Shown here piece after piece: positions 24,121 through 32,128 of a DNA stretch of 64,000 bases. A program made the translations under genes and the position numbers. The stretch is taken from contig NZ_JBDJAW010000002.1 in the NCBI RefSeq assembly GCF_039649665.1, positions 124,001 to 188,000 of the forward strand, written 5' to 3'. The stretch is from Microbispora sp. ZYX-F-249 (GTDB taxonomy: Bacteria > Actinomycetota > Actinomycetes > Streptosporangiales > Streptosporangiaceae). Below the pieces are notes generated by a model. That model was not told the DNA's origin and did not search any database. It was given only the letters and a program-made list of their open reading frames with translations. The number at the start of each line of letters is the position of its first letter. Position 1 is the stretch's first letter.

Positions 24121-25563
24121 TCAGCCGTCGGAAATCGACACATTCCGGAAGACGCCCAGGCGGGGGATGTCGACGTCCACCGACTCCGCCTCCTCCGGCA
24201 CGGACGTGTAGACCGCGTAGAACCGCTTCTCCTCACCGGAGCGCACCGACGTGACCCCGGAGCTGCACAAGCACGCGCCGTCCTTCCAGGTGGGGTAGAG
24301 GGGCTCCTTGCTCCCCGGCGTCGTCAGGCCGACCTGGGACACCGAGTAGTCGAGCGCACTCCTGCCGAAGTCGTCCATGAATATCCAGGCGTTCGGACCC
24401 CTGTTCGTGAGCGCCCAGCTCAGCCGGACGTCGCCGTCGCGCAGCCGGACCGCTTCGGTGATCTGGACCCGCATCGGATTCTTATCGATCTCCATCTCAC
24501 GGGTGGTCGCGGGCGTGCCGGGAAGGTTGCCCTCCGGCTCCCACGGCCGGGTGATCACCAGCGCCGTCGCGGCGGCGACGAGGGCGAGCAGCGCCGCCGT
24601 GAGGTACGGCCACCGGCGCCGCCCGCGCCGGTCCGGCGGAACGGGAGCCGCGAGCGTGGCGGCCGGGGCGACGACCGGGGTCCAGGTGTCCCCGACCACC
24701 CGGGTGGCCGTCTCGATCCCGGCGCTCTCGCGGCCGAGCAGGGCGTCGAGGAGCCCCTGGGCGGTGGGGCGGCGGGCCGGGTCCTTGTCCAGCGCCCGCT
24801 CCACCAGCGGCCGCAGGCGCTCGTCGAGGCCGTCGAGCCGCGGCGGCCGGGACACCACGCGGAAGAGCACCTCGGCCGGGGTGCCGCCGCCGAACGGCGG
24901 GCCGCCGGTGCCGGCGTACGCGATCACGCACCCCCAGGCGAAGACGTCGGCCGCCGCGGTGATCGGCTCGCCGTTCGCCTGCTCCGGGGCCATGTAGGCG
25001 GGAGTGCCCACGACGGACCCGGTCCTGGTGGCGTCGGCGTCGGCCAGCCGGGCGATGCCGAAATCGATCACTTTGGGCCCGAGCACGCCGAGCAGGATGT
25101 TCGACGGCTTCAGATCCCGGTGCACGACGCCGGCCGCGTGGATGGCGACCAGGGCGGTGGCCGTCGCGACGGCCAGGGCCTGCAGGCTTCCGCCGGTGAG
25201 CGGGCCGCGGTCCCTGATCAGCGAGCCGAGGTCGGGCCCTTCGACGTATTCGGTGACGATATAGGCCTGGTCGCCGTCCACTCCGGAGTCGAGCACGGCC
25301 GCGGTGCAGAACGGGGCGACGCGCTGGGCGGCCTGCGCCTCGCGGGCGAACCTGCGCCGGAACTCCGGCCCGGCCGCCAGCTCCGGGCGCATGATCTTGA
25401 TCGCCACCGGCCGGCCCGACCGGTCACGGGCCAGGTGGACGATTCCCATGCCGCCCTCCCCGAGCCGCCGAAGCAGTGTGTACCCCCCGATCGAAGGCCG
25501 CGCCGACCGCGGGGACGTCGACGCATCGTCAGTGGGAGGAATCGGCGCCGTCACCTGCCCCAT
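24121..25563 (-). CDS. Membrane Ser/Thr protein kinase with DGxCLCS ectodomain (copy 1)
   Basis: A 480-residue kinase. Gly loop GEGGMGIV, Lys near 56 (AIKIM), HRDLKPSN and DFGIARL are intact. A membrane helix (about residues 325-345) separates it from a 130-residue extracellular domain with DGACLCS and a C-terminal VPEEAESVDVDIP pattern. Its upstream neighbour is a paralogue with the same domain, 61 bases away, so the pair arose by duplication and may be co-transcribed. Start ATG at 25561-25563 (MGQVTAPIPP). Earlier in-frame sequence overlaps the paralogue. The ectodomain probably senses something outside the cell, perhaps through its Cys pair. Confidence 0.9.
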   Translation of the reverse strand: MGQVTAPIPPTDDASTSPRSARPSIGGYTLLRRLGEGGMGIVHLARDRSGRPVAIKIMRPELAAGPEFRRRFAREAQAAQRVAPFCTAAVLDSGVDGDQAYIVTEYVEGPDLGSLIRDRGPLTGGSLQALAVATATALVAIHAAGVVHRDLKPSNILLGVLGPKVIDFGIARLADADATRTGSVVGTPAYMAPEQANGEPITAAADVFAWGCVIAYAGTGGPPFGGGTPAEVLFRVVSRPPRLDGLDERLRPLVERALDKDPARRPTAQGLLDALLGRESAGIETATRVVGDTWTPVVAPAATLAAPVPPDRRGRRRWPYLTAALLALVAAATALVITRPWEPEGNLPGTPATTREMEIDKNPMRVQITEAVRLRDGDVRLSWALTNRGPNAWIFMDDFGRSALDYSVSQVGLTTPGSKEPLYPTWKDGACLCSSGVTSVRSGEEKRFYAVYTSVPEEAESVDVDIPRLGVFRNVSISDG

Positions 25564-25624
25564 GGTGGCGGATAGATCAGTCTTTCGCGACGGATTCCCG
25601 GACTGTACGGAAGACGTGGTCCGG

Positions 25625-27100
25625 TCATCCGTCTTGGATCGGAACGTCGGCGAGGAGCCCGAACCCCGGGACGTCGAGGCCCACGGTCTCCAGGTCCTCG
25701 GGGACACCCGTGTACGTGGCGTAGAGAGGGACCACGTCGCCCGGCTGCAGCCAGTGGGCCGGAAGCGTGCTGCACAGGCAGCCTCCGTCCTTGCTCGCGG
25801 GCGTGAACTTGGAGCCGCTGGGCGGATCGACGAGGGCGGCGCCCGACACCTGGTCCCCGAACAGATCCTTGGGCCACCACTGGTTGCCGTCCTTCAAAGT
25901 GACCGTCAGCTGCACACTCACCGAGGTCCCCCGCCGACGGACCGCGTCGACGGTCAGGTGGAGCGAGGAACCGTTGAACGTGGCGTCCCGGACCGTCAGC
26001 GGGCCCTTCGGCTCGGTCCCGCCGCCGCCGAAGGGCCGCGACGTCAGGAGCAGAGCCGCGGCCGCCACCGCGAGCGCCCCGCAGACCGCCGCCACCGGCG
26101 CCCAGCGGCGGCGGTCCCGCCGGTCCGAGCCGGCTTCCGCGCCCGCTTCCGTTCCCGCTCCCGGGCCGGTTCCCGCGCCGGCCGCCCTCACGCCGTCCCG
26201 CGCGGCGCCCGCGCGGCGGGTCGTCTCGGCGGGGGCCGCCCAGATGTCGCTGACGATCCTCGTGGCGGCCTCGACCGCCACCTCCTCCCGGCCGAGCAGC
26301 CGGTCGAGGAGCCGCTGGGCGCTCGGCCGCCGGCCGGGGTCCTTGTCCAGCGCCCGTTCGACCAGGGGCCGCAGGCGCTCGTCGAGCCCGGTCAGGTGCG
26401 GCACGTGGTGCGCGACCCGGTAGAGGACCTCGGGCGCGGCGCCGCCGCCGAACGGCGGCCTGCCGGTCGCGGCGTACGCGATCACGCAGCCCCAGGCGAA
26501 GACGTCGGCCGCGGAGGTCACCGGCTCCCCGCGCGCCTGTTCCGGGGACATGTAGCTGGGCGTCCCGATCACGGTCCCGGTCCGTTCGGCGAGCATGTCC
26601 GCGAGCTGGGCCACGCCGAAATCGATCACCCGGGGGCCGAGGGGCGAGAGCAGGATGTTGGACGGCTTGAGGTCGCGGTGCACGATCCCCGCCCTGTGGA
26701 TGGCGGCGAGGGCGGTCGCGACGCCGACGGCGAGCGCGTCGAGGTTGGAACCGGAGAGCGGGCCCTGTGCGTCGATGACCGACGACAGGTCGGGGCCGTC
26801 GACATACTCGGTGACGAGGTAGTGCCGGTCGCCGTCCCGCCCGGCGTCGAGGAGCGGCGCGGTGCAGAACCTGGCGACCCGCTGGGCGGCCTCCGCCTCC
26901 TTGCGGAACCGCGTCCGGAACTCCTCCTGGGCGGCCAGCTCCGGCCGCATGACCTTGAGCGCCACCTGGCGGCCCCGCGGGTCCCTGGCGAGATAGACGA
27001 TGCCCATGCCGCCCTCCCCCAGGCGGCGTACGGGGACGTAGGGGCCGATCGTGCGCCGGTGGGTCGCGGTGGGGTCACCGGCGGAAGGCTGCGCGTCCAT
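25625..27100 (-). CDS. Membrane Ser/Thr protein kinase with DGxCLCS ectodomain (copy 2)
   Basis: A 491-residue paralogue of the next gene downstream. The kinase motifs (GEGGMGIV, ALKVM, HRDLKPSN, DFGVAQL) are complete. The single membrane helix is followed by an ectodomain with DGGCLCS and VPEDLETVGLDVPGFG, aligning with copy 1. I favour the ATG at 27098-27100 (MDAQPS), which has GGAAGG nine bases upstream. An ATG at 27107-27109 is too close to that site. The gene follows the YihY-type gene by about 30 bases in the same direction. Confidence 0.9.
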   Translation of the reverse strand: MDAQPSAGDPTATHRRTIGPYVPVRRLGEGGMGIVYLARDPRGRQVALKVMRPELAAQEEFRTRFRKEAEAAQRVARFCTAPLLDAGRDGDRHYLVTEYVDGPDLSSVIDAQGPLSGSNLDALAVGVATALAAIHRAGIVHRDLKPSNILLSPLGPRVIDFGVAQLADMLAERTGTVIGTPSYMSPEQARGEPVTSAADVFAWGCVIAYAATGRPPFGGGAAPEVLYRVAHHVPHLTGLDERLRPLVERALDKDPGRRPSAQRLLDRLLGREEVAVEAATRIVSDIWAAPAETTRRAGAARDGVRAAGAGTGPGAGTEAGAEAGSDRRDRRRWAPVAAVCGALAVAAAALLLTSRPFGGGGTEPKGPLTVRDATFNGSSLHLTVDAVRRRGTSVSVQLTVTLKDGNQWWPKDLFGDQVSGAALVDPPSGSKFTPASKDGGCLCSTLPAHWLQPGDVVPLYATYTGVPEDLETVGLDVPGFGLLADVPIQDG

Positions 27101-27132
27101 CGACGCCATCCTTCCACCGCTATCGGTATGGA

Positions 27133-28101
27133 TCAGCCTTTACCGGACTTGCGGTGATGGTGCTCGTGCCGGCTGGCGCCGCCGAGCGGCCACAGCCGGT
27201 CCACCTCCGCGTTCAGCGTCGCCCCGATGAGCACGGCGAGCGCGGTGATGTAGAGCCACAGCAGCACGGCGATCGGCGCCGCGAGCGAGCCGTAGATCGA
27301 CAGCGGGGTGAACCACGCCGCCAGCACCTCACGCAGGAACGCGGCGCACACGATCCAGATCACCAGCGCCAGCACGGACCCCGGGGTCTCGCGCCACCAG
27401 CGCGTCCGGTGCGGCACGCTCACGTGGTACAGCACGGTCAGCGCCAGCACCGAGCCGATCACCACCACGGGCCAGTAGAGGACGTTCACGAGCACGGCGT
27501 ATCTGGGCAGAGCGTTGGACATCAGGGTCGGCCCGATGACCAGGATCGGCATGACGACCAGCCCGATCAGCAGCGCGGCGACATAGAGGATGAACGACAG
27601 CACCCGGGTGCGGATGATCCCCCGGGTCTCCCCCAGCCCGTACGCGATGGATATCAGGTCCACGTACACGAACAGCGCACGCGAGCCGGACCACAAAGAC
27701 AGCAGGAAGCCGACGGAGATCAGCGAGACCTGTCCGCCGCTCAGCACGTCGGCGAGCAGCGGCTTCACGACCCGCTCGACGGTGTTGTGCGTGAACAGCA
27801 GCTCCGACTGGGCCACGACCCAGTCCCTGATCTCTCCGACGGTGGACTCGCCGATCAGCCCGCTGAGGTGACCCATGACGCCGAGCAGCCCGAGCACGAA
27901 CGGCGGCAGCGACAGCAGCGCGAAGAAGGCCGCCTCGCCCGCGAGGCCGGTCACCCGGTAGTCGACGCCCGCCATCGTGGTCGCCTTGACGAGAGACCAG
28001 ATGTTCGTGCCGCGCAGCCACGTCAGGCGCGCCCGCGCAATGGTCATGCCCTTGCGCGTGAGGCGCCGCGGCCTGCGCGACGGCGCGTCCGTGGAGGTCA
28101 T
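27133..28101 (-). CDS. YihY/BrkB-family inner-membrane protein
   Basis: A 322-residue protein with about six membrane helices and the family landmark GLAGEAAFFALLSLPPFVLG near the first helix. A short cytoplasmic tail rich in His (RHEHHHRKSGKG) closes it. It was once annotated as ribonuclease BN, but the family are membrane proteins of unknown role, sometimes linked to cell-envelope integrity or transport. I start at the ATG at 28099-28101 (MTSTDA). It is the first gene of a possible three-gene unit with the two kinases, so its activity could be phosphorylation-controlled (inference). Confidence 0.86.
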   Translation of the reverse strand: MTSTDAPSRRPRRLTRKGMTIARARLTWLRGTNIWSLVKATTMAGVDYRVTGLAGEAAFFALLSLPPFVLGLLGVMGHLSGLIGESTVGEIRDWVVAQSELLFTHNTVERVVKPLLADVLSGGQVSLISVGFLLSLWSGSRALFVYVDLISIAYGLGETRGIIRTRVLSFILYVAALLIGLVVMPILVIGPTLMSNALPRYAVLVNVLYWPVVVIGSVLALTVLYHVSVPHRTRWWRETPGSVLALVIWIVCAAFLREVLAAWFTPLSIYGSLAAPIAVLLWLYITALAVLIGATLNAEVDRLWPLGGASRHEHHHRKSGKG

Positions 28102-28283
28102 GGCACCCAATCGGTCATGAGATCTGGGCTCTACCCGCTGCCGGGGCGCTTAGTACGTGACCTGCGAGCGGATTGTCGCCGCCCAGGATAGGGGCCTCTG
28201 CCCTCCTCTCGCGAGGATCCCTCACGAACCGGTCACCGCGCGCCCCTGTCATCCGGCCGTGACAGGGGGTGAACAATGGAGAC

Positions 28284-28418
28284 ATGATCTGCCCAGCGTG
28301 CAGGGAGCACCGGCACGAGGAGTGCCGTGGCGGGTCCTGGTGCGACTGCCAGCACCAGGAGCCGTCCGAGAAGGACCACGAGGCCGAGCCGCCGGAGAAC
28401 TGGATACGCAAGGGGTGA
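28284..28418 (+). CDS. Small Cys-rich protein, 44 residues
   Basis: A short ORF that begins MICPACREHRHEEC and continues with WCDCQH, then an acidic end (EPPENWIRKG). GGAGAC stands just before the ATG. CxxC...C...CxC suggests one bound zinc. It resembles small conserved actinomycete proteins of unknown role that I have seen annotated as hypothetical. It precedes the sulfite reductase region but is separated from it by its own downstream promoter. Confidence 0.65.
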   Translation: MICPACREHRHEECRGGSWCDCQHQEPSEKDHEAEPPENWIRKG

Positions 28419-28466
28419 CGACCCCGCGTCACATTGCCGTCACAATCCCGCATCCTGGACACGAAC

Positions 28467-28495
28467 TTGGACATCCAGGATCTCAGAGGTATCGT
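28467..28495 (+). promoter_or_regulatory. Sigma-70-type promoter for the sulfur operon
   Basis: TTGGAC at 28467-28472 and TATCGT at 28490-28495 are separated by 17 bases, ideal spacing. The expected start falls at about 28502-28503, on the A of the leader ATG, so the leader peptide would be translated from a leaderless mRNA. Confidence 0.6.
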
Positions 28496-28502
28496 TTGGG
28501 AC

Positions 28503-28586
28503 ATGCCAGCGGACCCGTTGCTCGTCGTGCGACGCCACGTCGATCTCCTGCGTGTCCGTAGCGCGATCTGTATCGACGCCGGCTGA
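28503..28586 (+). CDS. Cysteine-type leader peptide, 27 residues
   Basis: The ORF ends in RRHVDLLRVRSAICIDAG. The RRHVDL...SAIC pattern is the one found in actinobacterial leader peptides in front of sulfur-assimilation genes. The Cys codon lies five codons before the stop, so ribosome stalling at low Cys-tRNA could change folding of the 150-base leader before sulfite reductase. No ribosome-binding site is needed if it is leaderless, as the promoter position suggests. Confidence 0.8.
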   Translation: MPADPLLVVRRHVDLLRVRSAICIDAG

Positions 28587-28733
28587 CCGTCGCCCTCCGC
28601 TGATCCATCCGGGCGCTCGGCCAGGCGTCGTTTTCGTATGCCCTCACACTCGACGGCGAGGTGAGAGGCCGCCTGCGCCGGCGTCCCGCCGAACACCGAT
28701 CTCAGACCGAGCCTCGGAGAAGGACGTGTGCCC

Positions 28734-30416
28734 ATGAGCACCCCGGCCCGCCCGGCGAACCGCCATCACAAGCGCCCGCGTGGCGAAGGTCAGTGGGCTC
28801 TCGGTTACCGTGAGCCGCTGAACAAGAACGAGGAGAACAAGAAGGCCGACGACGGGCTGAACGTCCGTCAGCGGATCATCGACATCTACTCCAAGCGCGG
28901 CTTCGACTCCATCGACCCCGCCGACCTGCGCGGCCGCTTCCGCTGGTACGGCCTGTACACCCAGCGCAAGCCGGGCATCGACGGCGGCAAGACGGCCGTC
29001 CTGGAGCCCGAGGAGCTCGACGACCGCTACTTCATGATCCGCATCCGGACCGACGGCGGCCAGCTCAGCCTGGAGCAGCTCCGGGTGATCGCCGACGTCT
29101 CCAACGACTACGCCAGGGGCACCGCCGACGTCACCGACCGGCAGAACATCCAGCTCCACTGGGTGGAGATCGAGTCGGTGCCGGACATGTGGACGCGGCT
29201 GGAGGCCGTGGGCCTGTCCACCACCGAGGCGTGCGGCGACACCCCGCGCGGCATGCTCGGCTGCCCCCTCGCGGGCATCGACGCCGACGAGGTGATCGAC
29301 GGCCGGCCCCAGCTCCAGGAGATCCGCGAGCGGTACATCGGCGACCCGGCGTTCTCCAATCTGCCGCGCAAGTTCAAGACCGCGATCAGCGGCTGCGCCG
29401 CGCACTGCACGGTTCACGAGATCAACGACATCGCGTTCGTCGGCGTGCTGAACGAGCAGGGCGAGGCCGGCTTCGACCTGTGGGTGGGCGGCGGCCTGTC
29501 GACCAACCCGATGTTCGCCAAGCGGCTCGGCGTGTTCGTCCGGCCCGAGCAGGCCCACGAGGTGTGGGCCGGGGTCACCGGCATCTTCCGCGACTACGGC
29601 TACCGGCGGCTGCGCGGCAGGGCGCGGCTGAAGTTCCTGATGAACGACTGGGGCCCGGAGAAGTTCCGCGAGGTGCTGCAGACCGAGTACCTCAAGTACG
29701 AGCTGCCCGACGGCCCGGCCCCCGCGGCGCCGCGCGGAGACCGGCGCGACCACGTCGGCGTCCACCTCCAGCGTGACGGCAACTACTACGTGGGCTTCGC
29801 GCCCCGGGTGGGCCGGCTCAGCGGCGACCTGCTGCACCGCATCGCCGACATCGCCGAGCGCCACGGGTCCGGCCGGGTGGCGACGACGGTCGAGCAGAAG
29901 ATGGTCATCCTCGACGTCGCGCCCGACCGGGTGGACTCGATCGTGGCCGAGCTGGAGGCCGCGGACCTGCGGGTCAACCCCTCCACGTTCCGCCGTCAGA
30001 CGATGGCCTGCACCGGCATCGAGTACTGCAAGCTCGCGATCGTGGAGACCAAGAACGCCGCGTCCGAGCTGATCGACGAGCTCGAGCGGCGACTGCCCGA
30101 CTTCGCCGCGCCGCTGACCATCAACATCAACGGCTGCCCGAACTCCTGCGCCCGCATCCAGACGGCCGACATCGGCCTCAAGGGCCAGCTCGTGGTCAAC
30201 GACAGGGGCGAGCAGGTCGAGGGCTACCAGGTGCACCTGGGCGGCTCGTTCGGCCTGAACCCGAGCTTCGGCAGGAAGGTCCGCGGCCTCAAGACCACGG
30301 CCGAGGACCTGCCCGACTACGTCGAGCGGGTCGTGCGCAACTACGAGAAGCAGAAGGACGAGGGCGAGTCCTTCGCCGAATGGGTCAAGCGCGCCGACGA
30401 GGCCGACCTCAAGTGA
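28734..30416 (+). CDS. sir: Assimilatory sulfite reductase (ferredoxin-type, siroheme/[4Fe-4S])
   Basis: A 560-residue nitrite/sulfite reductase. Cluster and siroheme Cys are at about 426, 432, 468 and 472 (ACTGIEYC and NGCPNSC). The two half-domains repeat as usual. ACGDTPRGMLGCP near residues 162-174 corresponds to the region with the Tyr-Cys link in mycobacterial NirA. It reduces sulfite to sulfide with electrons from ferredoxin. Its neighbours, APS reductase and a siroheme chelatase, make sulfite rather than nitrite the substrate. The start ATG follows AAGGA by nine bases. The stop overlaps the next start. Confidence 0.92.
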   Translation: MSTPARPANRHHKRPRGEGQWALGYREPLNKNEENKKADDGLNVRQRIIDIYSKRGFDSIDPADLRGRFRWYGLYTQRKPGIDGGKTAVLEPEELDDRYFMIRIRTDGGQLSLEQLRVIADVSNDYARGTADVTDRQNIQLHWVEIESVPDMWTRLEAVGLSTTEACGDTPRGMLGCPLAGIDADEVIDGRPQLQEIRERYIGDPAFSNLPRKFKTAISGCAAHCTVHEINDIAFVGVLNEQGEAGFDLWVGGGLSTNPMFAKRLGVFVRPEQAHEVWAGVTGIFRDYGYRRLRGRARLKFLMNDWGPEKFREVLQTEYLKYELPDGPAPAAPRGDRRDHVGVHLQRDGNYYVGFAPRVGRLSGDLLHRIADIAERHGSGRVATTVEQKMVILDVAPDRVDSIVAELEAADLRVNPSTFRRQTMACTGIEYCKLAIVETKNAASELIDELERRLPDFAAPLTININGCPNSCARIQTADIGLKGQLVVNDRGEQVEGYQVHLGGSFGLNPSFGRKVRGLKTTAEDLPDYVERVVRNYEKQKDEGESFAEWVKRADEADLK

Positions 30417-30568
30417 CGACCGAGAGGGCCGCGCCGTTCTACTGCCCGTACTGCGGCGAGGAGGACCTGGAGCCCTACGTGACCGAGGAGGAGAGCCACG
30501 GATGGTACTGCAGGTCCTGCGCCCGCGCCTTCCGGGTGAAATTCCTCGGCCTCGGCGTGCGTTCGTGA
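30413..30568 (+). CDS. Zinc-ribbon small protein between sir and cysH
   Basis: A 51-residue protein starting at GTG 30413, whose TGA-overlapping start couples it to sir. CPYCGEEDLEP and WYCRSCARAF give a CxxC...CxxC zinc ribbon. A small protein at the same place is conserved in actinomycete sulfur operons and has no known role. It could help assemble the reductase Fe-S/siroheme enzymes or act as a small regulator (both inference). Confidence 0.82.
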   Translation: MTTERAAPFYCPYCGEEDLEPYVTEEESHGWYCRSCARAFRVKFLGLGVRS

Positions 30569-30628
30569 TCCCAGAAGGCTTTCGTCCAATCATCCGATGA
30601 ATCAGTGAACGACGTGTGAGGAGTAACG

Positions 30629-31357
30629 ATGTCGGTGGCGGAGATAGAGGCAGGACTGGAGCGGCAGCGGGCCACGCTGGACCTCCAGGGCATCGTGGAG
30701 TCCGCGGCGCGCTTCCTCGAGGACGCGCCCGCCCGGGAGATCATCCGTTGGGCCGCGGCCACCTTCGGCGACCGCCTCTGTCTCACCTCGTCGATGAGCG
30801 ACGCCCTGCTGATCGACCTGGTCAGCAGGGTCAAGCCCGGCGTCGACGTGCTGTTCATCGACACCGGCTACCACTTCGCCGAGACCATCGGCACCCGGGA
30901 CGCGGTCGAGGCGGTCTACAAGGTCAACGTGATCAACGTGAAGCCGTCCAGGACCGTCGAGGAGCAGGACCGCGACCTCGGGCCGCGCCTGTACGGGCGC
31001 AACCCCGACCTGTGCTGCTACCTGCGCAAGGTCGAGCCGCTCAACCGGGCGCTGGAGCCGTACCTCGCGTGGGTGTCGGGCATCCGCCGCGACGAGTCGC
31101 CCACCCGCGCGAACACCAAGGTCGTGGAGTGGGACGCCAAGCGGCAGATGGTCAAGGTCAACCCCATCGCCCGGTGGACCCAGCAGGACGTCGACAACTA
31201 CATCGCCGACAACGGGGTTCTGATCAACCCGCTGCACTACGACGACTACCCCTCGATCGGCTGCGCCCCCTGCACCCGCCGCGTGGCGCCGGGCGAGGAC
31301 CCGCGCAGCGGCCGCTGGGCCGGCCTCGGCAAGATCGAATGCGGCATCCACCTGTGA
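30629..31357 (+). CDS. cysH: Assimilatory adenylyl-sulfate (APS) reductase
   Basis: A 242-residue reductase. The paired Cys at 129-130 (DLCCYLRK) and CAPC at 212-215 hold a [4Fe-4S] cluster, which marks an APS-type rather than PAPS-type enzyme. The catalytic Cys is in the tail, KIECGIHL (238). It reduces APS to sulfite with thioredoxin. The stop overlaps the GTG of the chelatase gene. Genes for sulfate activation (cysD, cysN, cysC), which often follow, are not in the window. Confidence 0.94.
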   Translation: MSVAEIEAGLERQRATLDLQGIVESAARFLEDAPAREIIRWAAATFGDRLCLTSSMSDALLIDLVSRVKPGVDVLFIDTGYHFAETIGTRDAVEAVYKVNVINVKPSRTVEEQDRDLGPRLYGRNPDLCCYLRKVEPLNRALEPYLAWVSGIRRDESPTRANTKVVEWDAKRQMVKVNPIARWTQQDVDNYIADNGVLINPLHYDDYPSIGCAPCTRRVAPGEDPRSGRWAGLGKIECGIHL

Positions 31358-32097
31358 CCGTCCCGCACGAAGGCGCGCCGCTGGTCGCGGTGGCGCACGG
31401 GTCCCGCGACCCGCGCGCCGCCGCGACCGTGGAGGCGCTGCTCGACGGCGTACGGCGGGCGCGGCCCGGCCTGGACGTCCGCGCCGCCTATCTCGACCAC
31501 GCCCCGCCCTCGCTGCCGCAGGCGCTGTCCGGGCTGGACGAGGCCGTCGTGCTCCCCCTGCTGCTCACCGCCGCCTACCACAGCCGCGTGGACATCCCGG
31601 CGGCGCTGCGGGAGGCGGCCGGACGCACCCCGCGGCTGCGGGCCGTCTGCGGACCCACGCTCGGCCCGCATCCGCTGCTCGTCCGGGCCCTCGAACGCCG
31701 TCTCACCGAGGCCGGCGTCGAGATCGGCGACCCGGAGACGGCCGTGGTGCTCGTCTCGGCCGGCTCCAGCGACCGCCGGGCGAACGCGACGATCGCCGCG
31801 GTCGCCCGCGAGTGGGCGCTCACCCGCCCCTGGTGGTCGGTCACCGCCGCCTACGCCTCGGCCGCCGCGCCCACGCCCGGGGACGAGGTCGTACGGCTGT
31901 CGCGCGCGGGCGCCCCGAGGGTCGTGGTGGCGCCCTACCTGCTGGCCCCCGGCCACTTCGCCGACAAGGTGGAGCGCGACGCCCTGGAGGCCGGCGCACA
32001 CGCCGTGGCCGGCGTCCTCGGCCCCGCCCCCGAACTGGTCGCGCTCCTGCTCGAACGGCACGCCCAGGCCGTCCGCGCCGCTTCCGAAGCCGCCTGA
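31354..32097 (+). CDS. Sirohydrochlorin chelatase (CbiX/SirB type)
   Basis: A 247-residue protein with two copies of the CbiX fold. VAVAHGSRDPRA near residues 11-22 and TAAYHSRVD near 70 supply the metal-site His of the first half. The second half (YLLAPGHFADKV, near 193) keeps a His as well. It inserts iron (or cobalt) into sirohydrochlorin, here most likely to supply siroheme for the sulfite reductase. GTG start overlaps the cysH stop. It is the last gene of the operon and converges on the hydrolase gene. Confidence 0.88.
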   Translation: MTVPHEGAPLVAVAHGSRDPRAAATVEALLDGVRRARPGLDVRAAYLDHAPPSLPQALSGLDEAVVLPLLLTAAYHSRVDIPAALREAAGRTPRLRAVCGPTLGPHPLLVRALERRLTEAGVEIGDPETAVVLVSAGSSDRRANATIAAVAREWALTRPWWSVTAAYASAAAPTPGDEVVRLSRAGAPRVVVAPYLLAPGHFADKVERDALEAGAHAVAGVLGPAPELVALLLERHAQAVRAASEAA

Positions 32098-32128
32098 CGC
32101 CCTACGCGCTACGGCGTGCCGGAAGGGT

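Noticed and set aside
28734-30416. Nitrite reductase reading of the siroheme enzyme
   Set aside because: The family cannot be split by motifs alone, but cysH, siroheme chelatase and a cysteine leader peptide all point to sulfite.
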